64,000 nucleotides of DNA, taken from positions 1,116,001 through 1,180,000 of the forward strand of contig CAVXRN010000006.1 of NCBI GenBank assembly GCA_963764205.1. The letters are read 5' to 3'. This document shows positions 16,717-25,730 of the stretch, piece by piece. The number at the start of each line of letters is the position of its first letter. Within the stretch, counting starts at the first letter, position 1. The stretch is from Chersky-840 sp963764205. Its GTDB lineage: Bacteria; Actinomycetota; Acidimicrobiia; Acidimicrobiales; UBA8190. The position numbers and the translations under genes are program-made. The notes below the pieces were generated by a model. The model worked only from the letters and a program-made list of their open reading frames with translations, was not told the origin of the DNA and made no database searches.

Positions 16717-17448
16717 TCAACTTCCCGGCAACGGCGGCGGGGTGCCGGTCCCGAAGGGGCCCACGTCGAAGCCGACCACGCCGTAGTCGAATCGCAGCGG
16801 CTCGGGGACGAGCAACGGGCTCGACGTCCGGGGCGGGGTGATCTGGAGCCACTTGCCTTCGTAACACGCGTTGGGCGTGGCGGTCGGCGCCGACCCGGGT
16901 GTGAGGATGACGTTGCAGAGGTCGGGGTAGGAGAGCTCGAACCAGGCCCGCTGCTCGGGTGCGACGACGACGCGCCCGGGTGTGGCCGGCGCCGCCCCGT
17001 TGCTCACGCCCATGGTGGCGACGTCCTGGGTGGCGGCGGGGAGGGCGGTCCCGTTGGCGCTGTTGACGGCCAGTCCCGGATAGCCGAGCAAAGTGCACGG
17101 GGACAACGAGATGTTGGTGAGTGACACGGTCTCGTACATGGTCCCGTTGATCCCCTGCCAATTGGTCACGGTCCCGCTGAGCTGGCCGCTCACACAGTTG
17201 CCCGGCCCCGACGCGGTCGTGGTCGTCGGGGTGGAGGAGGGGGCCGCGTCGGTGGTGCTCTTGGTCACGTGCGAGGGCGAGGCGTAGTACTTCCGGAGTG
17301 CCACCACCATCCGGTCGATGCCGAAGGCGGCGCCGCCCACCGCGACCGTCACCACCACGACCAGAATCGCCACCCGGGCGCGGTGCCACCGCTGGCGGCG
17401 TCGGACCCGACGCCGCACCATCTGTTGGACCGTCTCGGGATTCGTCAT
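16717..17448 (-). CDS. DUF4232-domain membrane-anchored protein
   Basis: 243 residues: a strongly basic N-terminus (RRRVRRRQRWHRAR), one membrane helix near residues 26-45, a Thr/Ser/Pro-rich linker, then a domain with NCVSGQLSGTV, SLSPCTLLGYPGL and WFELSYPDLCNV that matches the DUF4232 layout, including paired cysteines. DUF4232 proteins are exported actinobacterial proteins of unknown role. The signal-anchor places the domain outside the cell. Confidence 0.82.
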   Translation of the reverse strand: MTNPETVQQMVRRRVRRRQRWHRARVAILVVVVTVAVGGAAFGIDRMVVALRKYYASPSHVTKSTTDAAPSSTPTTTTASGPGNCVSGQLSGTVTNWQGINGTMYETVSLTNISLSPCTLLGYPGLAVNSANGTALPAATQDVATMGVSNGAAPATPGRVVVAPEQRAWFELSYPDLCNVILTPGSAPTATPNACYEGKWLQITPPRTSSPLLVPEPLRFDYGVVGFDVGPFGTGTPPPLPGS

Positions 17449-17686
17449 CTTGGTGGTGGGCTCATTCTCGACCAGCCGGCGGTCCGGGGCCTCCCGGTCG
17501 CACCTGTGGGGCGAGGAACGTGACCGGTATCTTCGGTCACGGAGCCACCCGGCGAGTAGTCGGTAGGCTCCGGCGCCCCGATTTCGTGCCCAGAAGGGCC
17601 CGATCGCGATTGCGGAGCGTCACCGCTCCGAGCGATCCTGGACCCGGCACGGCGCACGCGACCGCCTCGCCGGTGGGGAGAGACCG

Positions 17687-18640
17687 ATGGGGGCACGCCG
17701 AGCTCGAGAGGACGAAGTGGCCCGGTGGCGTGAGCACGGGTGGGTCCTCCTCGATGGTCTGGTCCCTGTTGAGGAGATCGACGCCGCTCTCGCCGACCTT
17801 TACCTGCTGTTCCCCCGGGCCGAGGAGTACCACGCCGACCCCGAAGGTGAGACCCGGCGCCGCCTGGGACAGCCGGCCCCGGTGGACGAGTTCCCGTGGC
17901 CGGAGCAGGGTCCGGGGTTCCGACACGATCAGCACCGTTGGCAGGGGTACTTCCCCTTCCCGGGAACCGGGGCCCTCAACCGTCTGGTGGTGCATCCCTC
18001 CATCGTGGACTTCGCGGCGCGCGCCCTCGACACGAGCGACCCACGGCTGTACCAGGCGGCGGTGTCGGCCAAGTACCACGGCATCACCAACTACGAGCAG
18101 CCCATGCACACCGACCGGAACCACTCGTGGCTGCCCCCCGTCTCGGAGCCGCCCTGGTGGCACCTCGAAGGGTTTCTCTACCTCTCCGACGTCGGCCCCA
18201 CCACCGCCCCCACCCATCTCGTCTCGGTGCGCGATTCCGCGCACCTGGACACGACCACCCCGCTCGTCATGCCCGACTTCCACCCCGAGGCCTACGCGGC
18301 CGAGCGGGGCGCGCCCGGTGTGCGGGGCTCGTACCTCGCCTACCGGCCCGATGTCTTTCACCGCGCCGTCGACATGACCGAGCCCGGCGGAGCCAGGTTC
18401 CTGCTGAACACGAGCTACAAGGGGGCCGGACAGGACTGGGTCGGGTACCACACCATGCAGTCGCGCTCGACCTCGCCCGACTGGGTGGCCTTCGTGGAAG
18501 GGTCGGCGCCGACGGAGTTGGCGCTCTTCGGGTTCCCCGCGCCCGGCCATCCCATCTGGAGCGCCGCGCTCCTCGACGCCACGCAGCGCCTGTACCCGCA
18601 CCTCGACCTGGCGCCCTGGCGCGCCGCGCTGAACCGCTGA
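17687..18640 (+). CDS. Phytanoyl-CoA dioxygenase (PhyH) family protein
   Basis: 317-residue Fe(II)/2-oxoglutarate-dependent oxygenase. The iron ligands are visible as HTD in MHTDRNH (near residue 141) and the distal His in DVFHRAVD (near 223); an Arg after it (GARFLLNTSY) fits the 2-oxoglutarate contact. Substrate unknown; relatives hydroxylate acyl-CoAs or small natural products. GGGGAGAG stands before ATG 17687. A 13-bp tandem duplication covers its stop codon. Confidence 0.9.
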   Translation: MGARRAREDEVARWREHGWVLLDGLVPVEEIDAALADLYLLFPRAEEYHADPEGETRRRLGQPAPVDEFPWPEQGPGFRHDQHRWQGYFPFPGTGALNRLVVHPSIVDFAARALDTSDPRLYQAAVSAKYHGITNYEQPMHTDRNHSWLPPVSEPPWWHLEGFLYLSDVGPTTAPTHLVSVRDSAHLDTTTPLVMPDFHPEAYAAERGAPGVRGSYLAYRPDVFHRAVDMTEPGGARFLLNTSYKGAGQDWVGYHTMQSRSTSPDWVAFVEGSAPTELALFGFPAPGHPIWSAALLDATQRLYPHLDLAPWRAALNR

Positions 18641-18662
18641 GCCCAGCACCTGAGCCCACCTC
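18637..18662 (+). repeat. 13-bp tandem duplication over the PhyH stop codon
   Basis: CTGAGCCCA occurs at 18637-18645 and 18650-18658. The first copy contains the stop TGA (18638-18640); the second puts TGA in the +1 frame. Confidence 0.75.
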
Positions 18663-18779
18663 GACCCGGCACGCAGGCGGTTTCTCAGCAAATCGAAAGC
18701 CTGGTCGGTTAGTCGTAGGACCGAGAATTCCGTCAGGTCGACGGGAGCGGGTCGTACGAGGACGGGCGGGGGAGAGACG

Positions 18780-19682
18780 ATGAGGGTGCGGTCGGCGTTC
18801 CGAGCAGGGACCGTCCCGGGTCGTCGTGCCGAGCGAGGTGCGGTGGTGGTCGGAGCCCTGGCCCTCCTCGCCGCCAGTTGTTCCAGTGCGCCGAGCTCGA
18901 ACCACGCGGCTGCGTCGGCGGGGACCTCCACCACGGCGCCTTCGCGTCGACCCGTAGCCTCGGGCTCGGTCGCCACGGTCTCGGGGTCCTCGATGACCGT
19001 CCAGAGCTCGTTCTCGGGAACGACGTCGGTCCGGTGGAGCTCGGCCACCACGTTCACCCAGACCGTGGCGGGCACCGCCCAAGACCTCGTGGCGGGCGCG
19101 TGCATCACGGCGACGGGCACGCCATCGACCTCGGGCTCGGCGGCGGGACCGGTCGCGGCGCGCTCGGTCGCCGTCACCGGCGACTCCACCCCCTGTTCGT
19201 CGGCCTCCGGGGGATTCGGCGGTGGCCGGAGCGGTGGTGCCGGCGGGGGATTCGGCGGCGGAGGCGGAGGGGGATTCGGCGGCGGAGCCGGCGCAGGCGG
19301 CGGGGGATTCGGCGGTGGGAGCTTCTCGTTGGCGTCGGCTTCGGGCAAGGTCGCGGTGGTCTCGGGGGCGCTCGTGACGTTGAACGGCATCGGTCGCATC
19401 GTCGGCTCCGGTGGGACCTCGAGCGTCGGCACCGCGACCACATCGGCGAAGGTGGAGGTCTCGCTCTCGCCCACGACCACCTACACCAAGGTCGAACCGG
19501 CCTCCGCTGCCGCCGTGGTGGTCGGTGGCTGCGTCACCGTCGTGGGCTCGAAGGTCAACAACGCCCTGACCGCCACGACGGTCAGCATCCGCAGCCCCGG
19601 GCCCAACGGATGCGGAGGCTTCGGAGGTCGCGGCGGAGGCGGCTTCGGTGGCGGCGGTCCCGGGGGAGGCGGCGCGGCGTAG
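18780..19682 (+). CDS. Gly-rich lipoprotein with two DUF5666-like domains
   Basis: 300 residues. The N-terminus has a basic start, a hydrophobic run and the lipobox LAASC, so it is probably lipid-anchored outside the membrane. Two copies of a beta-rich module (GSVATVSGSSMTVQSS... and GKVAVVSGALVTLNG...) resemble DUF5666, each with a late Cys in GACI/GGCV. They are separated and followed by long glycine-rich stretches built from GGFGGG units. Function unknown; an adhesive or envelope-structural role is guesswork. A GGGGGAGAG ribosome site precedes ATG 18780. Confidence 0.78.
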   Translation: MRVRSAFRAGTVPGRRAERGAVVVGALALLAASCSSAPSSNHAAASAGTSTTAPSRRPVASGSVATVSGSSMTVQSSFSGTTSVRWSSATTFTQTVAGTAQDLVAGACITATGTPSTSGSAAGPVAARSVAVTGDSTPCSSASGGFGGGRSGGAGGGFGGGGGGGFGGGAGAGGGGFGGGSFSLASASGKVAVVSGALVTLNGIGRIVGSGGTSSVGTATTSAKVEVSLSPTTTYTKVEPASAAAVVVGGCVTVVGSKVNNALTATTVSIRSPGPNGCGGFGGRGGGGFGGGGPGGGGAA

Positions 19683-19693
19683 GACGCCTGCCG

Positions 19694-20917
19694 TCAGATG
19701 AACCTGACCAACTCGACCGAGACAGCGAGCCAGCCTCCGGCCACGAGGACGGCGGGGACCGTCAGTCGTAGCCGCGACGACAACAAGATGACGCAGCTGA
19801 ACACATAGAGGTCGTCGAGACTGCGAAAGCCGACGTCTCCGAGCCAGATTCCCGGGGCCAGCGTCAACGCCACGACGCCGTAGGCGAACCACGCGGCGCG
19901 CTCGTAGAGACGGGCCGAGGTCGTCTGCAGCGCCAGCGCCGCCGCCACGACCACGGCGACGAGGATGAACAGCTCACCGAACCACAGCGCGGCAGCCGTC
20001 GACGGCAGCAACGCGGCGTAGTGCCGCATTCCTCGTACGAGGCCCACAAAGGGAAGGTCGAGGTTGCGTTGACCGGACGTGATCAGCGGCCACGATCCTG
20101 TGGCCAGTCGAGCTACGAGTTGCCACGCGACGAAGGCCGCGGCCGGCAGCGCCCACGAGATCACCGGCGCAGTCCGGTGCCCCGGATCCGATGCCTGGGG
20201 GGCCTCGGCCGTGGTCCGGCGCGCCGAGAGGCGATGGCCGAGGGACGACAAGGGTCGCTCGAGCGCGAGGAGCCCGACCACCACCAACGCGGTCTCACGA
20301 CTCAACACGGCCACGCTGAAGGCGACGCCGGCCACGACGGCTCGGTTCTGCCGCAGCGCGACGACGCCGCTCACGACGAAGGTCGCCGTCACGATCTCGG
20401 CGAGGTCACGAGACAGCACCCACACGAAGCCGAAATACGCGGGGAGCAGTAACCCCCACCACGAAAGGCGACCTGCATCCCGGGCGATCACCGCGCCGAG
20501 CCCACCCAGACATGCCAGTCCGATGACGTTCACGACGACCAGTGACCACGGCACCGCCTGTACCTGTCCGCCCGCCAACAACCACGAGAACGCTGGATAG
20601 GCGATGCGTTCGAACCGGCTCAGGGTGTCCATGGTGATCCCGTGGGCGGTGTGATCGAAGTTCAGCGGACTGAGGGCCATCCGGTAATAGAACTGCCCGT
20701 CGTAGCCTTGGCCCGGCGTGACCGGAGTGCCGACGGGTACGCCACCGTGCACGTGCGCGGCACCCACGACGATGAACGACGCGACGTTGTCCCCGCCCGC
20801 CACCAGGATGCGCCCTATGACGACGATCCCGCTGGCGGCGCCGGCCACGACCGCCACCCACCAGGGGTGATCAGCCCGTTGTGCCGCTGACGACAGTCGC
20901 TCGCGGCGAGACGTCAC
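19694..20917 (-). CDS. Polytopic membrane protein, glycosyltransferase (GT-C)-like
   Basis: 407-residue protein with about ten hydrophobic segments. The first extracytoplasmic loop carries GQGYDGQFYYRMALSP, a motif typical of a family of uncharacterised GT-C/mannosyltransferase-like membrane proteins in which an acidic residue follows the first helix. An SRE segment (LSRETALVVVG) is also shared with that family. It probably transfers sugar from a polyprenyl donor, but this is inference from fold class. GTG 20917 is the nearest start before the first helix. Confidence 0.72.
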   Translation of the reverse strand: MTSRRERLSSAAQRADHPWWVAVVAGAASGIVVIGRILVAGGDNVASFIVVGAAHVHGGVPVGTPVTPGQGYDGQFYYRMALSPLNFDHTAHGITMDTLSRFERIAYPAFSWLLAGGQVQAVPWSLVVVNVIGLACLGGLGAVIARDAGRLSWWGLLLPAYFGFVWVLSRDLAEIVTATFVVSGVVALRQNRAVVAGVAFSVAVLSRETALVVVGLLALERPLSSLGHRLSARRTTAEAPQASDPGHRTAPVISWALPAAAFVAWQLVARLATGSWPLITSGQRNLDLPFVGLVRGMRHYAALLPSTAAALWFGELFILVAVVVAAALALQTTSARLYERAAWFAYGVVALTLAPGIWLGDVGFRSLDDLYVFSCVILLSSRLRLTVPAVLVAGGWLAVSVELVRFI

Positions 20918-21219
20918 GCTCAAAAGACGGCTCCCGCGCCGCGTCGACGCGCCCACCGCCTCACGACAACACGCATGCCTGTGATCTCCTTGGACCGTCC
21001 GCGACGACGTGGCTGTTGGCAGTATGCCCGTCGTGCCCGGCCCGGGACCGGCATAGGGCATAACCTGGCGAGATCGTGGTGAAGGGCGCATGCTGCGGTG
21101 GACCGACGCCCGGCGCAGGTCGCCGGGGCATTGTCGATCACCCAGGCCGGGAGCTAGATTTTGTGTTCGAGTTGGTTCGCAGGCTGGACGTGCGATCCTT
21201 CGCAGTGGCCGGGGGGGCA
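20918..21219. promoter_or_regulatory. Divergent intergenic region with one promoter candidate
   Basis: 302 bp without a convincing gene. On the plus strand TTGTCG (21131-21136), an 18-bp spacer and TAGATT (21155-21160) form a reasonable -35/-10 pair for the DUF2510 gene, with a leader of about 50 bases. I see no hairpin or repeat of note. Confidence 0.35.
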
Positions 21220-22662
21220 ATGGAAGTTGACGGTTGGCATCCCGACCCGTACGGGATCCACGAGGAGCGGCTCTTCGCGTCCGGCGAGCCGACCCCGCTG
21301 GTTCGGGACCGGGGCATCGGGTCCGTCGACGCCCCACCGCGCGCCGACGTCCCATCCGGCCCGGGGCCGGCGCCCAAGCGAGCTGCACCCGAACCCGTCG
21401 ACAGCGCCCTGGGGAGTGCCGTCTTTCTGGGCGCCCTCCCGCCGACGGGGCCCGGGGCCGCGTCGGGCCGGGATGCGGTGGGCAAGCGTCCAGCCAAACC
21501 CTTCGTGGTGGCGGCGACGGCGCTCATCGGAGCTGGGGTCATCGTCGGGCTGTTCGGCATCCACCTCGGGGGGAGCGGGAACGCTGAAACCACCACGACG
21601 GTGAACCCGCTCGTGGGGGCCTTCCACCACCTCCCGCCCGCGACGACGCTGATCCCAGCCCGAGGCGAGGCCCAAACGCCACCCACGACGGACCTGACGC
21701 CGATCGAACAGGCGCTCCTGGCACTTCCGCGCTCGACGACTGTCCCGCCGACGACCGCCGCCGCGACCTCTTCGACCGCAGGGCATCCGAGCCCGAGTGC
21801 CACAGCACCGACGACGACGCGTGCCACGCAACCTCCGAAGCGACCGGCACCGGTGACCGCGTCGGCCGCGCCCACGACGCTTCCTTCGTCCACCGCGACG
21901 ACGACGCTCGCTCCAGCCGACGAAGGGTGGTACGTCGCAAACGGCGCGGTCTTCAACTCGCTGCAGACCGACATCACCAAGGTCACCCGGGCCCTGGCAT
22001 CGGCGACGCCGAGCACCTACGTCACGCTGCAACCGTATTGGCAGGAGCTGGCCGCCGACGCCAAGACGGCCATCTCGCTGCCACCCATTCCCGACGCCGC
22101 CAGCCAGTCCGAGTGGGCCACTGCGTTGGGCGACCTGAGCCAAGGCGCAGCGCAGTGCATCCTCGGATCAGCCGGCGTGACGTCGAAGACCGGATTCGTG
22201 CCGCCCATCTTCACCCAAGGGACATCGCTCATCACCACGGGCGCGACCCAATTGAACGGGGCGCTGGCATCGGTCCAGGGCCAGGCGGCGGCGACCTCCG
22301 CCGCCTCCCGGAGTCAGGTGGTGAGCTGGGTCGAGTCTCACGGGGCGGTGTTCAGCACCGTGCTCAACGACGTGAACAACCTGAACGCGGCCTTCGCCGC
22401 AGCCCCGGGCTCCTCGTCGGTCATCCCCTACTGGCAGCAGCTGTTGGGCGACGCCCAGAGCGCGATCAGCCAGGCGCCGATCCCCGACCCCCTCATCGAG
22501 AGCTATTGGACGACGACGCTCAACGACCTGATCCAGGGCTCGACGGACTGCCTCGGCTCGTCGGAAGCGCCACCGCCCAGCAACTTCGACCAGGGCGTGG
22601 CATTGATCCAGTCAGGCGCCACCTACCTGAACACGTCGATCGCCGCCGTGCAGCGTCTGTAG
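21220..22662 (+). CDS. DUF2510-domain membrane protein with duplicated C-terminal module
   Basis: 480 residues. The N-terminus has the DUF2510 pattern (GWHPDPYGIHEERLFASGEPT), then a linker, one membrane helix (FVVAATALIGAGVIVGLFGI, about residues 90-110), a long Thr/Pro/Ser-rich stalk and two homologous modules of about 100 residues. The modules share GAVF..., PYWQEL/PYWQQL, DA(K/Q)(T/S)AIS, PPIPD/APIPD and a closing Cys (QCILG / DCLGS). A helical, extracytoplasmic repeat domain is likely. Function unknown. ATG 21220 follows a G-rich ribosome-site-like run. Confidence 0.8.
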   Translation: MEVDGWHPDPYGIHEERLFASGEPTPLVRDRGIGSVDAPPRADVPSGPGPAPKRAAPEPVDSALGSAVFLGALPPTGPGAASGRDAVGKRPAKPFVVAATALIGAGVIVGLFGIHLGGSGNAETTTTVNPLVGAFHHLPPATTLIPARGEAQTPPTTDLTPIEQALLALPRSTTVPPTTAAATSSTAGHPSPSATAPTTTRATQPPKRPAPVTASAAPTTLPSSTATTTLAPADEGWYVANGAVFNSLQTDITKVTRALASATPSTYVTLQPYWQELAADAKTAISLPPIPDAASQSEWATALGDLSQGAAQCILGSAGVTSKTGFVPPIFTQGTSLITTGATQLNGALASVQGQAAATSAASRSQVVSWVESHGAVFSTVLNDVNNLNAAFAAAPGSSSVIPYWQQLLGDAQSAISQAPIPDPLIESYWTTTLNDLIQGSTDCLGSSEAPPPSNFDQGVALIQSGATYLNTSIAAVQRL

Positions 22663-22720
22663 GGCCGGGCCCGAGCGCAGGCTGCGAGGCAGGCCCCGAG
22701 ACGGGGCGCAGAGGTGAGGC

Positions 22721-22963
22721 TCAGCCCATCCTGTGGCTGTGTCGGCCCCGCTTGACCGAGAGCCGGCTCACGACGGCGGTCAGCGCCATCGTCCAGCGCG
22801 AAGTCGCTCGGACGTCCGCGGCCGCCGGTCGTTTGGGCGAAGGGTCCGGGGCCGCCACCCACGGAGGATCGTTGAACAGGTCGACCTTCTGGGTGTCGGA
22901 GAAGACCTGCGAAGAGTCGAACCAGGACACGGACTCGCTCGAGGACATGCGCTGCCTGACCAT
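22721..22963 (-). CDS. Small hypothetical protein
   Basis: 80 residues from ATG 22963 (ATG 22948 is an alternative). The middle, VFSDTQKVDLFNDPPW, looks like real protein, followed by a basic C-terminal segment with a weakly hydrophobic stretch (WTMALTAVVSRLSV). No recognised domain and no clear ribosome site. It is convergent with the DUF2510 gene. Confidence 0.4.
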   Translation of the reverse strand: MVRQRMSSSESVSWFDSSQVFSDTQKVDLFNDPPWVAAPDPSPKRPAAADVRATSRWTMALTAVVSRLSVKRGRHSHRMG

Positions 22964-23042
22964 GCGTGAAATGTAACGCCGCCGATATGCCGATTCGGGG
23001 ATGGGCCGGCCCCCGCACATCGGGGTGATCGACGAGGACGGG

Positions 23043-23855
23043 TCAGGACGACGGTGCGGGAGGGGCGAAGCGGCCGTAGGCGACGGCAAAGCCGTCGGAA
23101 TTGGGGTTCGGTGTCGACGGTGTCGAGACGGCCACGCCACCTTGGACCATGATGCCGCGCTCGTTGGCGTTGAACGCGGGGCTGAGGGTATTGGCGCGGC
23201 TCAGGTCGAAGAGCACGTTGCTGTCATCGGCCAGTCTCGCCACATTGCGGCCGATGGTCGGCGCCTCTTGGATCCACTCCGCCGAGGACCGGGGACCGTA
23301 GAAGGTCCTCACGACGCTGAAGCTCTGGTTCGTCGTGGTGTCGCTCACCGAGATGGTCCAGTGCGCCGATGCTCCCTCGGTGATCGACACCGACATGGCG
23401 TCGCCGGGATGGATGGTCAGCGACGGGATGGGCTTCTCGGCCGCAGGCAAGATCTCCCACCATGCCTGGTAGAAAGCCTTGCGGCGCACCCAGTCCTGCT
23501 CCGTGCCGGCTTGGATCAGGTAGCCATCGTTGTAGCCGTCGATCCCCACCCACGATGACGAGAACCGGTTGGTCCTCTTCTTCGATGTCGGAGGCACCAC
23601 GGTCGGGACGTTCCAGTTCCCGACCACGCTGGTGAAGGTTCCGCTGATGGCGTAGCCCGACCAGTTGGTCGACTCCCACGGTTGCATCAGGCCGTTGACC
23701 ACGGACCGACGCGCCGGGCCGGCGGGGATCCGAGTCCCGTGGAACTCTGCGACGCTCGCCGGTGTCGTCGGTGCAGTGCCGAACCCGCACAACGCCACGG
23801 TGCCGAGCATGAAGCACGACAGCACGCCCACCACCGTCGCTGTCCGTCGCCTCAC
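23043..23855 (-). CDS. Secreted G1-type (eqolisin) endopeptidase
   Basis: 270 residues with an N-terminal signal peptide (RRRTATVVGVLSCFMLGTVA). The mature part has the layout of G1 glutamic peptidases: STNWSGYAISGTFTSVVGNW, SSSWVGIDGYND, LIQAGTEQ and SAEWIQEAP, in which the Glu of AEWIQE is the expected catalytic residue and the Gln lies in the first blocks. These enzymes are acid-active beta-sandwich proteases. It starts at GTG 23855, with GAGGGGGA just upstream. Confidence 0.85.
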   Translation of the reverse strand: MRRRTATVVGVLSCFMLGTVALCGFGTAPTTPASVAEFHGTRIPAGPARRSVVNGLMQPWESTNWSGYAISGTFTSVVGNWNVPTVVPPTSKKRTNRFSSSWVGIDGYNDGYLIQAGTEQDWVRRKAFYQAWWEILPAAEKPIPSLTIHPGDAMSVSITEGASAHWTISVSDTTTNQSFSVVRTFYGPRSSAEWIQEAPTIGRNVARLADDSNVLFDLSRANTLSPAFNANERGIMVQGGVAVSTPSTPNPNSDGFAVAYGRFAPPAPSS

Positions 23856-24025
23856 GCTGTCCCCCTCGGGCCCCGATCACGGACCGTTGCACTGTATTGG
23901 CCCGCCCAGCATTGGCCCCGCCCAGTGATCGTAGGCGGGAATCTGTCGCAGCGTCTTCGGTCGGGCGCATGATTCGGGCCCGCCGGTCCGCCGTCGCACC
24001 GAGCTCGCTGCCCGTCCCCATCCTC

Positions 24026-24079
24026 ATTATTGGGGAGGCGACGGTAGGGCGGATTATTGGGGAGGCGACGGTAGGGCGG
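24026..24079. repeat. Perfect 27-bp direct tandem repeat
   Basis: Two exact adjacent copies (24026-24052 and 24053-24079) beginning attattggggaggcgacg, followed by a short partial third copy. They lie in the 267-bp gap between the G1 peptidase and the GH13 gene; a shorter near-repeat of attggccccgccca type is also present around 23900-23925. No gene is seen in this gap. Confidence 0.9.
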
Positions 24080-24122
24080 AGGCGACCCGGCCACCAGGTG
24101 GCAGCTTGCCCGGCGCATCGGG

Positions 24123-25730
24123 TCACGTGACCTCGGCCACCACGCCCTCCCAGCCGCGCAATGCCACCGCATCGACGAAGGCCTCGCCGTCGCGCTGTCG
24201 ATCGGTGCCGATGAGGACGTGTCCCGGTCGTGCCTCGAGTGTCACGTCAGACTCGCTCATGTTGAGCACGACGATCGTGTGCCCGCCTCGGAGCCAGGCC
24301 CAGGCTCCCTCGGGCGCCGTCATCGTCTCATAGCTCCCGGTCTGCAGATCGGGGCTCCGCCGGCGCAGCGCGATGAGGTCCCGGGTCAGTGCGAGCATCG
24401 AGTCGGGGTCGGACCGTTGGCGCTCCACGTTGCATCGTGCCGTCGGTCCCAGCGGCAGCCACGGGCGTGTCCCGGGGGCGGTGAACCCGCCGCCGGGCCC
24501 GTCACGCCATGGTATGGGCGTACGCATGGCGTCACGCCCTGCGTACACGGGGAAGTACCGCACGCCCAAGGGGTCGCGCAGATCGTCCTTGGCGACAGGG
24601 ACGTCCTCGAGCCCGATCTCGTCACCCTGGTACAGCACGGGCGTGCCCCGGAGGCACAGCAACATGAGCAGCGCCACACGAGCCTTGCGCTCGTCGCCGT
24701 CGGCCCAGCGCGACGCGAACCGGGACATGTCGTGATTCGACCCCGTCCACGCCGGCCAGGCTCCCGGTGGCAGGCACCGCTCCGTGTCGCGCACGACATC
24801 CCGCATGGCCACCGGATCCAAGGGGGCGGAGATGAAGGGGAAGTTGAACGCCAGGTGCAGTTCGTCCGCGCCGTCGCCGTAGAAGCGTGCCAACTCCGGG
24901 ACCTTCACCGGCGTCTCGCCGATGAGCGTGCGAGGGGTGTCGTAGGAATCGGCCAGCCGCCTCCAGCGTCGGATGACGTCGTGGACCTCGGGACGGTTGC
25001 CGCTGTAGACCGGTCGCTGTCCGAAGAGCTGTGCTTCGAAGTCGTCGTCCTCGGTGGCAGGAGGGTTGTCCCGCAGCAAGGCGTCCTTGATGATGATGTT
25101 GCACACGTCGATCCGGAAGCCGGCCACGCCACGGTCGAACCAGAACCGGAGGATCCCGTCGAATTCCGACCGGACCTCCTCGTTCCACCAATTGAGGTCG
25201 GGTTGCTCGGACAGGTGGTTGTGGAGGTAGTACTGCCCGGTTGCGGGGTCGAGCGTCCAGGCCGGGCCACCGAAGCTGCTCACCCAGTTGTTGGGGGGCC
25301 CGCCTTCAGCGGTGGGGTCGGCCCAGACGTACCAGTCACGGCGGGGCGACGAACGAGAGCGGCGCGAGGCGACGAACCACGGGTGCTCCTCGCTCGTGTG
25401 GTTGGGGACGATGTCGAGAAGCACGCGGATGCCGTGCCGGCCCGCTTCGGCGACCAGACGGTCGAAATCCGCCATCGTGCCCAGGTCCGGTTGCACGGCG
25501 CAGTAGTCGGTGACGTCGTAGCCCCAGTCGGCGTTGGGCGAGACGGTGATCGGGCTCAGCCAGATCCCGCCGACCCCCAACCAGTCGAGGTGGTCGAGTC
25601 GGTCGATGATGCCTCGGATGTCCCCGATGCCATCCGCGTCGGAGTCCGCGAACGACCTCGGATAGATCTGGTACAGGACCGCCGTTTGCCACCAGGGGGC
25701 CTCCGAGGTCGGCGACGCGACGTGGGTCAT
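24123..25730 (-). CDS. GH13 alpha-glucosidase (oligo-1,6-glucosidase/maltase type)
   Basis: 535-residue glycoside hydrolase of family 13. It opens with WWQTAVLYQIYPRSFADSDADGIGD, has the first His region DIVPNHTSEEH, the nucleophile Asp in GFRIDVCN, the acid/base Glu in LIGETPVK and the third Asp in TGSNHDMSR. It should hydrolyse alpha-glucosidic bonds of short oligosaccharides and has no signal peptide, so it is cytoplasmic. Its ATG overlaps the stop of the binding-protein gene upstream (ATGA), a sign of translational coupling. Confidence 0.95.
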   Translation of the reverse strand: MTHVASPTSEAPWWQTAVLYQIYPRSFADSDADGIGDIRGIIDRLDHLDWLGVGGIWLSPITVSPNADWGYDVTDYCAVQPDLGTMADFDRLVAEAGRHGIRVLLDIVPNHTSEEHPWFVASRRSRSSPRRDWYVWADPTAEGGPPNNWVSSFGGPAWTLDPATGQYYLHNHLSEQPDLNWWNEEVRSEFDGILRFWFDRGVAGFRIDVCNIIIKDALLRDNPPATEDDDFEAQLFGQRPVYSGNRPEVHDVIRRWRRLADSYDTPRTLIGETPVKVPELARFYGDGADELHLAFNFPFISAPLDPVAMRDVVRDTERCLPPGAWPAWTGSNHDMSRFASRWADGDERKARVALLMLLCLRGTPVLYQGDEIGLEDVPVAKDDLRDPLGVRYFPVYAGRDAMRTPIPWRDGPGGGFTAPGTRPWLPLGPTARCNVERQRSDPDSMLALTRDLIALRRRSPDLQTGSYETMTAPEGAWAWLRGGHTIVVLNMSESDVTLEARPGHVLIGTDRQRDGEAFVDAVALRGWEGVVAEVT

